Of a stretch of DNA of 64,000 bases, positions 20,398-30,336 are shown one piece after another; the first letter of the stretch is position 1; every line of letters starts with the position of its first letter. The DNA comes from Variovorax sp. EL159. GTDB taxonomy: Bacteria > Pseudomonadota > Gammaproteobacteria > Burkholderiales > Burkholderiaceae_C. A model generated the notes under the pieces. The model worked only from the letters and a program-made list of their open reading frames with translations. It was not told where the DNA came from and ran no database searches. The position numbers were made by a program, and so were the translations under genes. Location: contig NZ_FMUJ01000012.1 of NCBI RefSeq assembly GCF_900100965.1, positions 1 to 64,000 on the forward strand. Direction: 5' to 3'.

Positions 20398-21227
20398 GCG
20401 AATCCATTTCTTCTTCCACGCCACTGCTGGCCGTGACCGACCTCGTTCGGCACTACGCGATGCCGCGTGAAAAGCTCTTCGGCCCACCGCCGACCGTGAA
20501 GGCGCTCAACGGCGTGAGCTTCAAGGTCGAGGCCGGCAAGAGCGTCGGCATCGTCGGAGAATCGGGCTCCGGCAAGTCGACCATCGCACGCCTCGTGATG
20601 GCGCTCGACACACCGACCTCGGGCACCGTCTCGCTCGAAGGCCGCGACCTGCATGCGCTGTCGAAGGCCGAGCTGCGCACCGCGCGGCGCGACTTCCAGA
20701 TGGTGTTCCAAGACCCGTACGGCTCTCTTGATCCGCGCCAGACCGTGGCACGCATCGTCGCTGAGCCGCTCGAAGCGCTGGCCGAAACCAGCCGCGCGGT
20801 TCAACGCGAGCGCGCTGCAGAAGCACTCGCCGCCGTGGGCCTGCGCACCACCGACATGGACAAGTACCCGCACGAGTTCTCGGGCGGGCAGCGCCAGCGC
20901 ATCGCCATCGCACGCGCGCTCATCACGCGGCCCAAACTCATCGTGGCCGACGAACCCGTGAGCGCACTCGACGTGTCCGTGCAGGCCCAGGTGCTCAACC
21001 TCATGCAGGACCTGCAGCAGCAGTTCGGCATCAGCTACCTGCTCATCAGCCACGACCTCGCGGTGGTCAACCACCTGTGCGACGACGTGTGTGTGGTGTG
21101 GCAAGGCAAAATCGTCGAGCAGGGCCCGCCCGGCGAGTTGTTCCGGCACGCGCAGCATCCCTACACGCGCACACTGCTCGATGCGGTGCCACACACGCCC
21201 ACGGGCGGCGCCTTGCTCGCGGCATGA
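20394..21227 (+). CDS. Peptide ABC transporter ATPase, DppF-like (short form)
   Basis: 277-aa second ATPase of the transporter. The N-terminal YAMPREKLFGPPPTVKALNGV is typical of DppF/OppF. The Walker A is GESGSGKS, the signature FSGGQRQR, the Walker B LIVADEP, and the H-loop ISHD. It stops soon after HPYTRTLLDAVP, so it lacks the usual C-terminal domain of about 50 residues. With DppD it would power the DppB/DppC channel. The start overlaps dppD by four bases; 136 bp separate it from the first binding protein. Confidence 0.92.
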
Positions 21228-21363
21228 ACGCGGCATGAAGCCGGCCTGACACCGGGGCGTCGCCCGCCTCGCCTAGGATGAGTGGGTCATAAGCATCTGG
21301 TTGCGCAAAGCCCCCCGCCTCGCGGATGATGCTTGCCCCTTGTTTGGAGGACACCGCTTCATC

Positions 21364-22854
21364 ATGCTCAAACGACGCACCCTGCTTGCCACCGCCGCCG
21401 CCCTGACACCGCTCGTGCTGCCCACCCTGGCGCTGGCACAAAGAAAAAAAGACGCGCTGGTGCTCGGGCTCACGCTGGAGCCCACGGGCCTCGACCCCAC
21501 GGCCAAGGCTGGCGCCGAGATTTCCGAAGTGGTGCTCTACAACGTCTTCGAGACACTCACCAAGATCAACTCCGACGGCAACGTCACGCCGCTGCTGGCC
21601 GAGAGCTGGGAAGTCTCGCCCGACCTCAAGACCTATACCTTCAAGCTCAAGCGCGGCGTGAAGTTCCAGAACGGCGAGCCCTTCAGTGCCAGCACCGTCA
21701 AGTTCTCGTTCGATCGCGCGGCCGCGGCCGACAGCACCAACAAGGACAAGCGCACCTTCACCAACATCGCGACGCAGGTGGTCGACGAGCACACGGTGGT
21801 GCTGATCAGCAAGGAGATCGAGCCCGACCTGCTGTTCCTGCTCGGCCAGTCTTCCGCCATCCTGGTCGACCCCAAGACGGTCGAGACCAACGCCACCAAG
21901 CCGATCGGCACCGGCCCCTACCGGCTCGACAGCTGGTCCAAGGGCTCGGGCATCGTGCTTGCCAAGTGGGACGGCTTTCGCAACGCCGAGGCGGTTCAGA
22001 TCCGCAAGGCCAGCTTCCGCTTCATCTCGGAGCCTGCCGCGCAGACCACCGCGCTGCTGTCCGGCGACATCGACCTGTTTCCGCATGCCTCGGTCTCGCG
22101 CAGCCTTGTGCAGTTCCAGAACGACAAGCGCTTCCAGGTGGTGTTCAATGCCTCGCGCGGCAAGGCCATCCTTGCGATCAACAACAAGCGCAAGCCGCTC
22201 GACGACGTGCGCGTGCGCCGCGCCATCTCCGCGGCCATCGACCGCAAGGCCGTGATCGAAGCCGCCATGGACGGCCGTGGCGTGGCCATCGGCAGCCACT
22301 ATGTGCCGGGTGCGCCGGGCTACATCGACACCACCGGCATCAACCCCTACAACGTCGAGAAGGCGAAGCAGCTGCTGGCCGAAGCCGGCGTGAAGACACC
22401 GCTCGAACTCGAGCTCGTGCTGCCGCCCCCGCCCTACGCGCGGCAAGGCGGCGAGCTCATCGCCGCGCAACTGGCCAAGGTGGGCATCGTCGCGAAGATC
22501 CAGAACGTCGAATGGGCGCAATGGATGAGCGGCACCTATGGCAACAAGAACTACGACCTCTCGCTGATCCTGCACGTCGAGCCCTTCGACCTCGTGAACT
22601 ACACCAAGCCCGAGTACTACTGGGGCTACCAGTCGGCGAAGTTCAACGACGCGTTCAACAAGGCACGCAACAGCGCACGCAGCGCGGACCGCCTGCGCTA
22701 CCTCGGCGATGCGCAGCGCATCCTGGCCGAGGACGCGGCCAACGTCTTCCTGTTCCAGCCGCAGTTCATCACGGTGGCGGCGCGCAACCTGCGCGGCCTC
22801 TGGAAAGACGCACCGATCTTCGTGAACGACATCGCCGCGTTGTCCTGGGCCTGA
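21364..22854 (+). CDS. Peptide ABC transporter substrate-binding protein, paralog 1
   Basis: 496-aa periplasmic protein of SBP family 5. It has a signal peptide (MLKRRTLLATAAAL, with cleavage near ALA-QR) and the family block TPLLAESWEVSPDLKTYTF at about residues 79-97. The ATG at 21364 follows a GGAGGA-type site. It is strongly similar along its whole length to the next gene, so the pair arose by tandem duplication, older than the dppC repeat since many residues differ. Confidence 0.92.
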   Translation: MLKRRTLLATAAALTPLVLPTLALAQRKKDALVLGLTLEPTGLDPTAKAGAEISEVVLYNVFETLTKINSDGNVTPLLAESWEVSPDLKTYTFKLKRGVKFQNGEPFSASTVKFSFDRAAAADSTNKDKRTFTNIATQVVDEHTVVLISKEIEPDLLFLLGQSSAILVDPKTVETNATKPIGTGPYRLDSWSKGSGIVLAKWDGFRNAEAVQIRKASFRFISEPAAQTTALLSGDIDLFPHASVSRSLVQFQNDKRFQVVFNASRGKAILAINNKRKPLDDVRVRRAISAAIDRKAVIEAAMDGRGVAIGSHYVPGAPGYIDTTGINPYNVEKAKQLLAEAGVKTPLELELVLPPPPYARQGGELIAAQLAKVGIVAKIQNVEWAQWMSGTYGNKNYDLSLILHVEPFDLVNYTKPEYYWGYQSAKFNDAFNKARNSARSADRLRYLGDAQRILAEDAANVFLFQPQFITVAARNLRGLWKDAPIFVNDIAALSWA

Positions 22855-23084
22855 CAGGGCTCCGGGCAGGGCCGGACCCGACCGCGCCCTACGGGAACGT
22901 CCCGAGGAAAAACCGCCTTCGCAAGCGCACGCCAGCGTGCCTGCTGCGAGAGAATGACCGGCTGCGCACGTGGCATCTTTCGTGCTGCGTGTCCGTTCTT
23001 TCGCGGTGTCGCGCCTCCCTTCGGGGCACAGCGCACGCCGAAGCAGTCATTCGACCCTGGCTTGTTTTTCCGGAGATCACACGT

Positions 23085-24572
23085 ATGTTGAACCGCCGCA
23101 CCCTCCTTACCACCGCTGGCGCCACCGTCGCGCTGGCCACTCCGCTCGCCGGCATGGCGCAGGGCAGGAAGGACGCCATCGTGATCGGCATGGCGCTCGA
23201 ACCGCCGGGGCTCGACCCGACCACGGGCGCAGCGGCCGCGATCGCCGAGGTCGTGCAGTACAACATCCTGGAGACGCTCACCAAGATCAACGCCGACGGC
23301 AACGTCACGCCGCTTTTGGCCGAGAGCTGGGAAGTCTCGCCCGACCTCAAGACCTACACCTTCAAGCTCAAGCGCGGCGTGAAGTTCCAGAACGGCGAGC
23401 CCTTCAACGCGGCGGCCGTCAAGTTCTCGTTCGACCGCGCCGGCGGCGAGAAGAGCACAAACAAGGACAAGCGCACCTTCGCGAACCTCGCCACGCAGGT
23501 GATCGACGACTACACCGTCGTCATCATCAACAAGGAGATCGACCCCGACCTGCCCTTCGTGCTGGGCCAGGCCACCGCGGTCATCGTGGAGCCCAAGAGC
23601 GCCGAGACCAACGCCAACAAGCCGATCGGCACCGGCCCCTACAAGCTCGACAGCTGGGCCAAGGGCTCATCGCTCACGCTGAGCAAGTGGGATGGCTTCC
23701 GCAGCCCCGCCACCGCGAAGATCAACAAGGTCACCTTCCGCTTCATCTCCGACACGGCCGCTCAGGCCGCCGCGCTGATGGCGGGCGACGTGGACGTGTT
23801 CACGCGCATCGGCACGCGCGTGGTGCCGCAGTTCAAGATGAACCCGCAGTTCCAGGTGATCCTGGCGGGCTCGCGCGCCAAGACCATCCTGTCGATCAAC
23901 AACCGCAAGAAGCCGCTGGACGACGTGCGCGTGCGCCGCGCCATCCTTGCGGCCATCGATCGCAAGGCCGTGATCGAAGGCGCAGCCGACGGCTTCGGCG
24001 TGCCCATCGGCAGCCACTACGTGCCGGGCGCGGCGGGCTATGTCGACACCACCGGCATCAACCCCTTCGACGTCGAGAAGGCCAAGAAGCTGCTCGCCGA
24101 AGCCGGCGTGAAGACACCGCTCGAGCTCACGATGACGCTGCCGCCGCCACCTTACGCACGCCAGGGCGGCGAAGTGATCGTGGCCGAGCTTGCCAAGATC
24201 GGCATCGTCGTGAAGGTGCAGAACGTCGAATGGGCGCAGTGGCTCAGCGGCACGTATGGCAACAAGGACTACGACCTGTCGATCGTGTCGCACGTCGAAC
24301 CCTTCGACCTCGGCAACTACGCCAAGTCGGACTACTACTGGGGCTACCAGTCGAAGGCGTTCAACACGCTGTTCGACAAGATCAAGACCACGGGCAACGC
24401 CGCCGAGCGCAACAAGCTGCTGGGCGATGCGCAGAAGATGCTGGCCACCGACGCAGCCAACGGCTTCCTGTACCAGCCGCAGTTCCCGACCATCGCGAAG
24501 AAGAACGTCAAGGGCCTCTGGAAAGAGAACCCGATCTTCGTGAACGACCTGTCGGCGCTGTCCTGGGGATGA
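23085..24572 (+). CDS. Peptide ABC transporter substrate-binding protein, paralog 2
   Basis: 495-aa SBP family 5 protein with a signal peptide (MLNRRTLLTTAGAT, cleavage near GMA-QG). It shares long identical blocks with the upstream paralog, including the whole AESWEVSPDLKTYTFKLKRG region. It differs in the central ligand-facing part (about residues 225-260), so the two may feed different substrates to one permease. A 230-bp gap precedes it; I see no strong terminator or promoter there. The ribosome site GGAGA is well placed. Its stop overlaps the amidase start. Confidence 0.92.
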   Translation: MLNRRTLLTTAGATVALATPLAGMAQGRKDAIVIGMALEPPGLDPTTGAAAAIAEVVQYNILETLTKINADGNVTPLLAESWEVSPDLKTYTFKLKRGVKFQNGEPFNAAAVKFSFDRAGGEKSTNKDKRTFANLATQVIDDYTVVIINKEIDPDLPFVLGQATAVIVEPKSAETNANKPIGTGPYKLDSWAKGSSLTLSKWDGFRSPATAKINKVTFRFISDTAAQAAALMAGDVDVFTRIGTRVVPQFKMNPQFQVILAGSRAKTILSINNRKKPLDDVRVRRAILAAIDRKAVIEGAADGFGVPIGSHYVPGAAGYVDTTGINPFDVEKAKKLLAEAGVKTPLELTMTLPPPPYARQGGEVIVAELAKIGIVVKVQNVEWAQWLSGTYGNKDYDLSIVSHVEPFDLGNYAKSDYYWGYQSKAFNTLFDKIKTTGNAAERNKLLGDAQKMLATDAANGFLYQPQFPTIAKKNVKGLWKENPIFVNDLSALSWG

Positions 24573-25993
24573 ACGCCGCAGTGTCCGATGCACATCTGCT
24601 GAGCGACCTGTCCGCGCAGGAACTCGCCGCCGCCTATCGCGAAAAGAAGCTCTCGCCGGTCGAGGTCACACAGGCCGTGATCGCGCAGATCGAACGCTGG
24701 GAGCCACACCTGCAGGCCACGTGGCTCTTTCGGCCCGAGGCAGCGCTCGCGCAGGCACGCGCGTCGGAAGCGCGCTGGCAGCGCGGCGATGCGCTCGGCC
24801 CGCTCGACGGCGTGCCGACCACCATCAAGGAAAACATCGCCACGCGCGGCGACCCGCTGCCCGCCGGCACGGCCGCCGTCGACCTGAAGCCCGCCGCATC
24901 CGACGCACCGCCTGCCGCGCGCCTGAAGGAAGCCGGCGCGGTGATCGTGAGCAAGACCACCATGCCCGACTACGGCATGTTGTCGTCGGGCCTGTCGAGC
25001 TTTCACACGCTGGCGCGCAACCCGTGGGACCTGAGCCGAACACCGGGCGGCTCCAGCGCGGGTGCCGGTGCGGCGGCTGCCGCGGGCTACGGTCCGCTGC
25101 ACCTGGGCACCGACATCGGCGGCTCGCTGCGGCTGCCTGCAAGCTGGTGCGGCATCTTCACGCTCAAGCCGAGCCTGGGGCGCATTCCGATCGATCCGCC
25201 GTACATGGGCCGCGCGGCGGGTCCGATGACGCGCAGCGTCGGCGATGCCGCGCTGATGATGCAGGCGCTGGCCAAGCCCGACGCGCGGGACAGCATGAGC
25301 CTGCCGGCGCAAGACATCGACTGGGCCGGCTTCGACGTATCGCCCGATCACCTGCGCGGCCTGCGCATCGGGCTGCTGCTCGACGCGGGTTGCGGCCTTG
25401 CGGTCGAGCCCGAGATACAGACGGCCGTCGAACACGCGGCGCGCCTGTTCGAGAAGGCCGGCGCCATCGTCGAGACGATGCAGCCCTTCATGTCGCAGGC
25501 CATGCTCGACGGCATGGACCACCTGTGGCGCATGCGCTCGCTGGTGGACATGAAGGCCCTGCGCCCCGACCAGTGCGCGAAGGTGCTGCCCTACATCCGC
25601 GAGTGGGCCGAGAGCGCGGCCGAGTTCAGCGGCGAGCATGTGTTCCGTGGGTTCAGCCAGTTCCACGCCACGCGCGTGGCGGCCGTCCAGGCATGCGCAC
25701 GCTTCGACTACGTGATCTCGCCGGTGTCACCCAACATGCCCGCCGCGGCAGAGGCGCCTTCGCCGACGAATGATCCGTTGCGGCCGCTGGAGCACATCGG
25801 CTTCACGGTGCCGTTCAACATGTCGGAGCAGCCGGCGTCTTCGGTCAACTGCGGCTACTCGGCAGGCGGTCTGCCCATCGGCCTGCAGATCGCGGGGCAG
25901 CGCTTCGACGATCTCGGCGTGCTGCGTGTGTCGCGTGCGTTCGAGCAGATCCGGGAAGTGCAACGCCCCTGGCCACAAGTGCCCGGGCGCTGA
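24569..25993 (+). CDS. Amidase-signature family hydrolase
   Basis: 474-aa amidase. The catalytic Lys lies in PTTIKEN, the Gly/Ser-rich block TPGGSSAGAG carries the cis-Ser, and GTDIGGS holds the nucleophilic Ser, making the Ser-cisSer-Lys triad. No signal peptide is visible, so it is cytosolic. Its ATG overlaps the binding-protein stop, placing it in the transporter operon. The likely role is to hydrolyse an amide or short-peptide bond in the imported compound. Exact substrate cannot be read from the sequence. Confidence 0.88.
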   Translation: MNAAVSDAHLLSDLSAQELAAAYREKKLSPVEVTQAVIAQIERWEPHLQATWLFRPEAALAQARASEARWQRGDALGPLDGVPTTIKENIATRGDPLPAGTAAVDLKPAASDAPPAARLKEAGAVIVSKTTMPDYGMLSSGLSSFHTLARNPWDLSRTPGGSSAGAGAAAAAGYGPLHLGTDIGGSLRLPASWCGIFTLKPSLGRIPIDPPYMGRAAGPMTRSVGDAALMMQALAKPDARDSMSLPAQDIDWAGFDVSPDHLRGLRIGLLLDAGCGLAVEPEIQTAVEHAARLFEKAGAIVETMQPFMSQAMLDGMDHLWRMRSLVDMKALRPDQCAKVLPYIREWAESAAEFSGEHVFRGFSQFHATRVAAVQACARFDYVISPVSPNMPAAAEAPSPTNDPLRPLEHIGFTVPFNMSEQPASSVNCGYSAGGLPIGLQIAGQRFDDLGVLRVSRAFEQIREVQRPWPQVPGR

Positions 25994-26020
25994 AAGAACA
26001 CCGGGCCCTCGGGCGCGGCC

Positions 26021-26881
26021 TCACACCAGGTGCGAGGCCAACAGCTCTCGGGCCCGCGTGACGAATGCGGTCTCCCCTCGCCGCGCCGGCAGAAACTGGA
26101 AGGCCACACGCGGCAACGCGGGCAGCCCGTGCGGTGGCGTCAACCGTGCCACCCCCTCGGAGATGGCGGATTCGTTGAGGCACGCCACCCCCAAGCCCGC
26201 AGCCAGCGCCGACTGCAACCCCGCCACGCCGGAGGCCACATGCGCCAGCACATAGGGCACATGCCGCCGCCGCAACAGCGCCACGGTGAACTGGTGCAGC
26301 GAACAGGTGTCGGGCAGCACCAGCAGCCGCACAGGCTCGCCGCGCGTCGGCCGCACGCCGGTCGCCGCCAGCCACACCAGCGATTCGCGACGGATCACGG
26401 CGGCACGCGCCTGCGCCGGGGAAGCACCGGCGATGTCCATCGCCAGCCCCACATCGAAATCTCCTCGCGCATACGCCGCCCGCAGTTCGTCGCTCTTCAG
26501 GATGCTCACGTGCAGCCGGACCTGCGGATAGCTCTCTCCGAGGCGGCCTAGCAGCCGCGTGAGATCGCCAGGGCGGAAGTAGTCGGTCACCGCGAGCCGC
26601 AGTTCGCCCTGCAGCGTCTCGCCATGCAGATCGCGAAATGCTTCGTCGCTGAGCGCGAGGATGCGCCGCGCATACGCCAGCAGCCGCGTGCCCGCCTCGG
26701 TCGGCGCCACGCCCGCCTTGCTGCGCGTGAGCAGCGACTGCCCCGCCCGCTCTTCGAGCTTGCGGATCTGCTCGCTGACCGACGACTGCGACAGGAACAC
26801 GCGTGGCGCGGCCGCCGTGAGGCTGCCCGCATCGACGACGGCGGCCAGGGTGCGAAGCTGCTCCAGATCGAATCCTTGCAT
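26021..26881 (-). CDS. LysR-type transcriptional regulator
   Basis: 286-aa LTTR. The N-terminal winged HTH (FDLEQLRTLAAVVDAGSLTAAA, then SQSSVSEQIRKLEE) is followed by the periplasmic-binding-like effector domain. The ATG at 26881 gives the usual short N-terminus. A longer in-frame start at 26971 would add 30 atypical residues. It diverges from the tautomerase gene across 122 bp, so the tautomerase is the most likely target. It converges on the amidase gene with a 27-bp gap. Confidence 0.88.
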   Translation of the reverse strand: MQGFDLEQLRTLAAVVDAGSLTAAAPRVFLSQSSVSEQIRKLEERAGQSLLTRSKAGVAPTEAGTRLLAYARRILALSDEAFRDLHGETLQGELRLAVTDYFRPGDLTRLLGRLGESYPQVRLHVSILKSDELRAAYARGDFDVGLAMDIAGASPAQARAAVIRRESLVWLAATGVRPTRGEPVRLLVLPDTCSLHQFTVALLRRRHVPYVLAHVASGVAGLQSALAAGLGVACLNESAISEGVARLTPPHGLPALPRVAFQFLPARRGETAFVTRARELLASHLV

Positions 26882-27003
26882 ACGCCATCCATCCGTTTGT
26901 CCGATGGATTCGATCATATCTTCCCGCTTTTCCGATGGTAATGGAATTCCCACAATCACCCCATCGTTCATTCATTTCCTCACTGCCACCGAAGGAGCTC
27001 ACC

Positions 27004-27402
27004 ATGCCTCACATCGTCATCCACCTTTCCGGCGAACCCGATGCCGACCTCACCCGCAAGGCCGTTGACGCGGTCGGGGAACTCACCCAGAGCGTGCTCG
27101 GCAAGCAGCTGCCGGTGATCGCCACCACGGTGCAGTACATCTCCGCCGACGCCTGGTTCATCGGCGGCCAGTCGCTGGCCTCGCTCGGCAAGTCGGCGTT
27201 TCACCTGGACATCAGCATCACCGACGAAACCAACACCAAGGCCGAGAAGGCGCGTTACCTGCGCGAAGTGCATGCGGCCATGGTGAAGCTGCGGCCGAAC
27301 CTGCACGAGGTGTCGTACATCCACGTGATCGACGCGCGCGGCGCGGCCTACGGCTACGGCGGCAAGACGCAGGAGTACCGCCATCAGCAAGCCGGGGTTT
27401 GA
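27004..27402 (+). CDS. 4-oxalocrotonate tautomerase-family enzyme
   Basis: 132-aa protein beginning MPHIVIHLSG, so after Met removal Pro1 would be the catalytic base as in the tautomerase superfamily. It is about twice the length of 4-OT monomers, close to the MIF/fused class. The ribosome site AAGGAG lies well placed upstream. It diverges from a LysR regulator, a common pairing for inducible aromatic or halo-compound metabolism. The substrate is not known. Confidence 0.8.
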   Translation: MPHIVIHLSGEPDADLTRKAVDAVGELTQSVLGKQLPVIATTVQYISADAWFIGGQSLASLGKSAFHLDISITDETNTKAEKARYLREVHAAMVKLRPNLHEVSYIHVIDARGAAYGYGGKTQEYRHQQAGV

Positions 27403-27417
27403 AGCATCGCCAAGGGC

Positions 27418-28806
27418 ATGGCACCATGCGCCATGCCCTCCGGAAACCCCACGAACATCGCTGTGCCAGCCGCCGACAGCCTCGGCAATCCACTCACCCT
27501 CGACGACATCGCCAGCCTGCCGCTGGTCGACGACTTCGTCATGGGCTTCATCTCGACCGAGGCGCGCGCCGTCAACCTGCTGGCGGTGGCGCAAGCCGAT
27601 GCCAGCCCGATCGTGCAGGCCTACTGCGCCACGCTGCACCTGTTCGCCGAGTCGCGCGAAGCCGTCGCCAACGCACGGCCGTTTCTCGACAAGGCCAGGG
27701 CCGGCGCCGCGCGCGCCACACCGCGCGAGCAGCGCTACATCGCAGCCATCGAGGCCTGGGCCGATGGCGACATCGCACGTGCGATCGCGCTGCATGCCGA
27801 GCAGGCCCGCGAGCATCCGCGCGACCTGGTGTCGGTCAAGCTCGGCCAGTACCACTGCTTCAACACCGGCGACTGTCCGGGCATGCTGCGGCTCGCGCTG
27901 GCCGTGCTGCCTTCGGCGGCCGACGTGCCCTACGTGCACGGCATGACGGCCTTCGGCTACGAGCAATGCCACCTGATGCGCGAGGCCGAAGCCAGCGCCC
28001 GCCGCGCGATCTCAATGTGCCGCAAGGAGCCATGGGCGCACCACGCATTGGCGCACGTGATGCTCACCGAGGGCCGGCTCGCCGAAGGGTTGGCGTTCAT
28101 GCAAAGCGTGAGCGACACCTGGACCGGGCTCAACTCCTTCATGGTCACGCACAACTGGTGGCATGTGGCGTTGTTCCTCATCGACCTGGGCCGCGATGCC
28201 GAAGCGCTCGCGGTGTACGACGAACATGCCTGGGGCGTGGTCAAGGACTATTCGCAGGACCAGATCGGCGCCGTATCGCTGCTGGCGCGCCTGGAGCTGG
28301 CGGGCATCGACGTGGGCACGCGCTGGAACGACGTGGCGGGCTACCTGCTGCAGCGCCAGGCCGACCACGTGCTGCCTTTTCTCGATCTGCAATACCTCTA
28401 CGGGCTCGCGCGCGCCGGTCGGCCCGAGGCCGGCACGCTGCTGCGCAACATCGAAGCCTTCGCGCCCGGCGCACCGCCTTCGACGCGGGCGGCATGGCAA
28501 CGCGTCTGCGTGCCTGCGGCGCATGGGCTCGTGGCGCACGCACGTGGCGATTTCGCGGGGGCCATCGAAGGCCTGGGCGTGGCCTTGCCGCGGCTGATCG
28601 AGATCGGCGGCAGCCATGCGCAACGCGACCTGTTCGAGCAGCTGTACCTCGATGCGCTGGTGCGCATCGGCACCGAATCGACGCTCGCTGCGGCGCAGGG
28701 CATCCTGCAGCAGCAGCTCAACGGCCAGCCCGAGTCGCTGCGCCTGCGCCGGCAGGCGGGTGCGGTCTATGCACGGCTGGGGCTCGGCCAGCTTCCTCGA
28801 GGCTGA
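27418..28806 (+). CDS. TTC38-like tetratricopeptide protein
   Basis: 462-aa cytosolic protein, all helical. The central block with WAHHALAHVMLTEGRLAEG and then HNWWHVALFLIDLGRDAEA is typical of the TTC38 (tetratricopeptide repeat protein 38) family, found in bacteria and animals with no settled function. It starts 15 bp after the tautomerase stop, so the two may be co-transcribed. Start at 27418 is the first ATG; an in-frame ATG at 27433 is possible. Confidence 0.75.
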   Translation: MAPCAMPSGNPTNIAVPAADSLGNPLTLDDIASLPLVDDFVMGFISTEARAVNLLAVAQADASPIVQAYCATLHLFAESREAVANARPFLDKARAGAARATPREQRYIAAIEAWADGDIARAIALHAEQAREHPRDLVSVKLGQYHCFNTGDCPGMLRLALAVLPSAADVPYVHGMTAFGYEQCHLMREAEASARRAISMCRKEPWAHHALAHVMLTEGRLAEGLAFMQSVSDTWTGLNSFMVTHNWWHVALFLIDLGRDAEALAVYDEHAWGVVKDYSQDQIGAVSLLARLELAGIDVGTRWNDVAGYLLQRQADHVLPFLDLQYLYGLARAGRPEAGTLLRNIEAFAPGAPPSTRAAWQRVCVPAAHGLVAHARGDFAGAIEGLGVALPRLIEIGGSHAQRDLFEQLYLDALVRIGTESTLAAAQGILQQQLNGQPESLRLRRQAGAVYARLGLGQLPRG

Positions 28807-28819
28807 GGAAGCACGCCGC

Positions 28820-29515
28820 TCACTTGTTCTTCAGGTGCCGCGTCTGGTCGTAGGTCGGCTGGGGCGGCAGGTCGGCCAGGTGCCGGGTGTCGGCCCAGTC
28901 GACGATCTCGATCGCCTCCGGCTTGGCCGGGTCGGCGATGCGGATGCGGTTGAAGCCCGCATTGGGAATGTCGCTCCGGCGCGGCCCGCTCAGGCTCAGC
29001 CCCTTGGCGGTACGCCACACCATGTCGAGCACGCCGCCGTGGGTGACCACGATCAGGTGCTGCCCCGTGTGCGCGGCGGCGATGCCACCCAGCGCCGCGA
29101 TGATGCGCGCATGGAACTCGCGCGGCGTCTCGCCCTCGGGCATGGCGTGGTCTTCGCGGAACTCCAGCCACTCTTCCCAGGCGCGTGGATGCAGGCTCTG
29201 GATTTCGTCGGAGCGCATGCCTTCGACAACGCCGAAGAACTGCTCGCGCAGGGCGGCCGAGGTCACCACCGGCAGCGACAGCTGCAGCGCGGCGGGCGCG
29301 GCGGTCTGCTGCGCGCGCATCAGGTCGCTGCTGATGAGGTGCTGTACTGCGGTTTCGCTGGCGAGCCGCAAGCCGATGCGGCGTGCCTGCTCGTGGCCGA
29401 TGTCGTTGAGCGGTACATCGGCATGGCCCTGGAAGCGCAGTTCGCGGTTCCAGGCGGTCTCGCCGTGGCGGATGAGGATGATGTCGGTGGTGGTGTCGGG
29501 TTTGGGCGTTGGCAT
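28820..29515 (-). CDS. Histidine phosphatase (phosphoglycerate mutase-like)
   Basis: 231-aa enzyme of the histidine phosphatase superfamily. The catalytic RHGETAWN (His and Arg) is at about residues 16-23, and the second catalytic His is in VVTHGGVLD near 166-174. This fits GpmB/CobC-type phosphatases; the substrate is not clear. The ATG at 29515 is chosen since a longer frame adds 15 residues unlike the family. Converges on the TTC38-like gene with a 13-bp gap. Confidence 0.88.
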   Translation of the reverse strand: MPTPKPDTTTDIILIRHGETAWNRELRFQGHADVPLNDIGHEQARRIGLRLASETAVQHLISSDLMRAQQTAAPAALQLSLPVVTSAALREQFFGVVEGMRSDEIQSLHPRAWEEWLEFREDHAMPEGETPREFHARIIAALGGIAAAHTGQHLIVVTHGGVLDMVWRTAKGLSLSGPRRSDIPNAGFNRIRIADPAKPEAIEIVDWADTRHLADLPPQPTYDQTRHLKNK

Positions 29516-29546
29516 TGCCGCCCATTTTCCACCCTGCACATGACGC

Positions 29547-30191
29547 TCAGGCGGTGGCACTCACGCTTTGTTGCATGGCCACCACCGCATCGACCGGCAG
29601 CAGGCCCACGCCCAGGCGCACTGGCGAAGGCGTGAGCAGCGCCAGCACCCAAGAAATGATGAAGCCGCCGACGATGGCGCAGACCACGACCACGGCCGTG
29701 TATGCGATGGCCTTGTCGGGCGGGCACTTCATCAGCACCGGCAGCCCGGTGTAGAGCAGGTAGACGCCATACAGCGCCACCAGCGCACCGATGATCGCCA
29801 GCGAAGGCAGCAGGCTGAAGACGCCGCCCACGAAGGCCGCGGTGCTCGCGTAGGCCGAAAGCTTGAGCGCGCCGATCTGGCTCTTGGTGCCATCGAAGGT
29901 CGGCGCCATCGCGTCGATGATCAGCGCGAGCACGAACACCATCACCAGCGACAGCACATAGCCCACGACCATGTTCGCGAGCCCCGCGCCGAGCGGCACC
30001 CGGAAGCTCACGCCGAAGGCGCCGATGCCGATCAGCGACAGGCCGATGAAGCCCGCCACCGCAGGGATCAGCGCAAGGATCATCACGTAGTTCTTGTAGA
30101 GCGAGGCGGCGTCGGCCGGCTCGGCATCGATCTCGGGCCAGGTGGCCTTGGGCTTGAGCAGGATCGCCTGCACGCGTTCAACCAGGTTCAT
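29547..30191 (-). CDS. Yip1-family inner-membrane protein
   Basis: 214-aa protein with about five hydrophobic segments. The N-terminal NLVERVQAILLKPKATWPEI is the hallmark of bacterial Yip1/YIF1-like proteins (DUF1282 type). Function in bacteria is unknown. It reads in the same direction as the phosphatase, 31 bp apart. Confidence 0.8.
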   Translation of the reverse strand: MNLVERVQAILLKPKATWPEIDAEPADAASLYKNYVMILALIPAVAGFIGLSLIGIGAFGVSFRVPLGAGLANMVVGYVLSLVMVFVLALIIDAMAPTFDGTKSQIGALKLSAYASTAAFVGGVFSLLPSLAIIGALVALYGVYLLYTGLPVLMKCPPDKAIAYTAVVVVCAIVGGFIISWVLALLTPSPVRLGVGLLPVDAVVAMQQSVSATA

Positions 30192-30336
30192 GTTCTTGTC
30201 CTCGACATGGATCGCAAAGGCTCGCGCGACAGGCCGCGCAGCGCCCGAAAGTATGTCGATGGCGACCCGCGCTGGCTGCTGGTCATGAAGCCTATGCCGT
30301 TACGCCGATGGCCACGATCGCGCAGAATCCGTCTCC

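Noticed and set aside
21333..25993. Very long plus-strand frames of about 1,000 codons over the binding-protein genes
   Set aside because: Each is a real C-terminal gene joined to a shifted-frame reading of the gene before it, with His/Arg/Gln-rich shadow composition.
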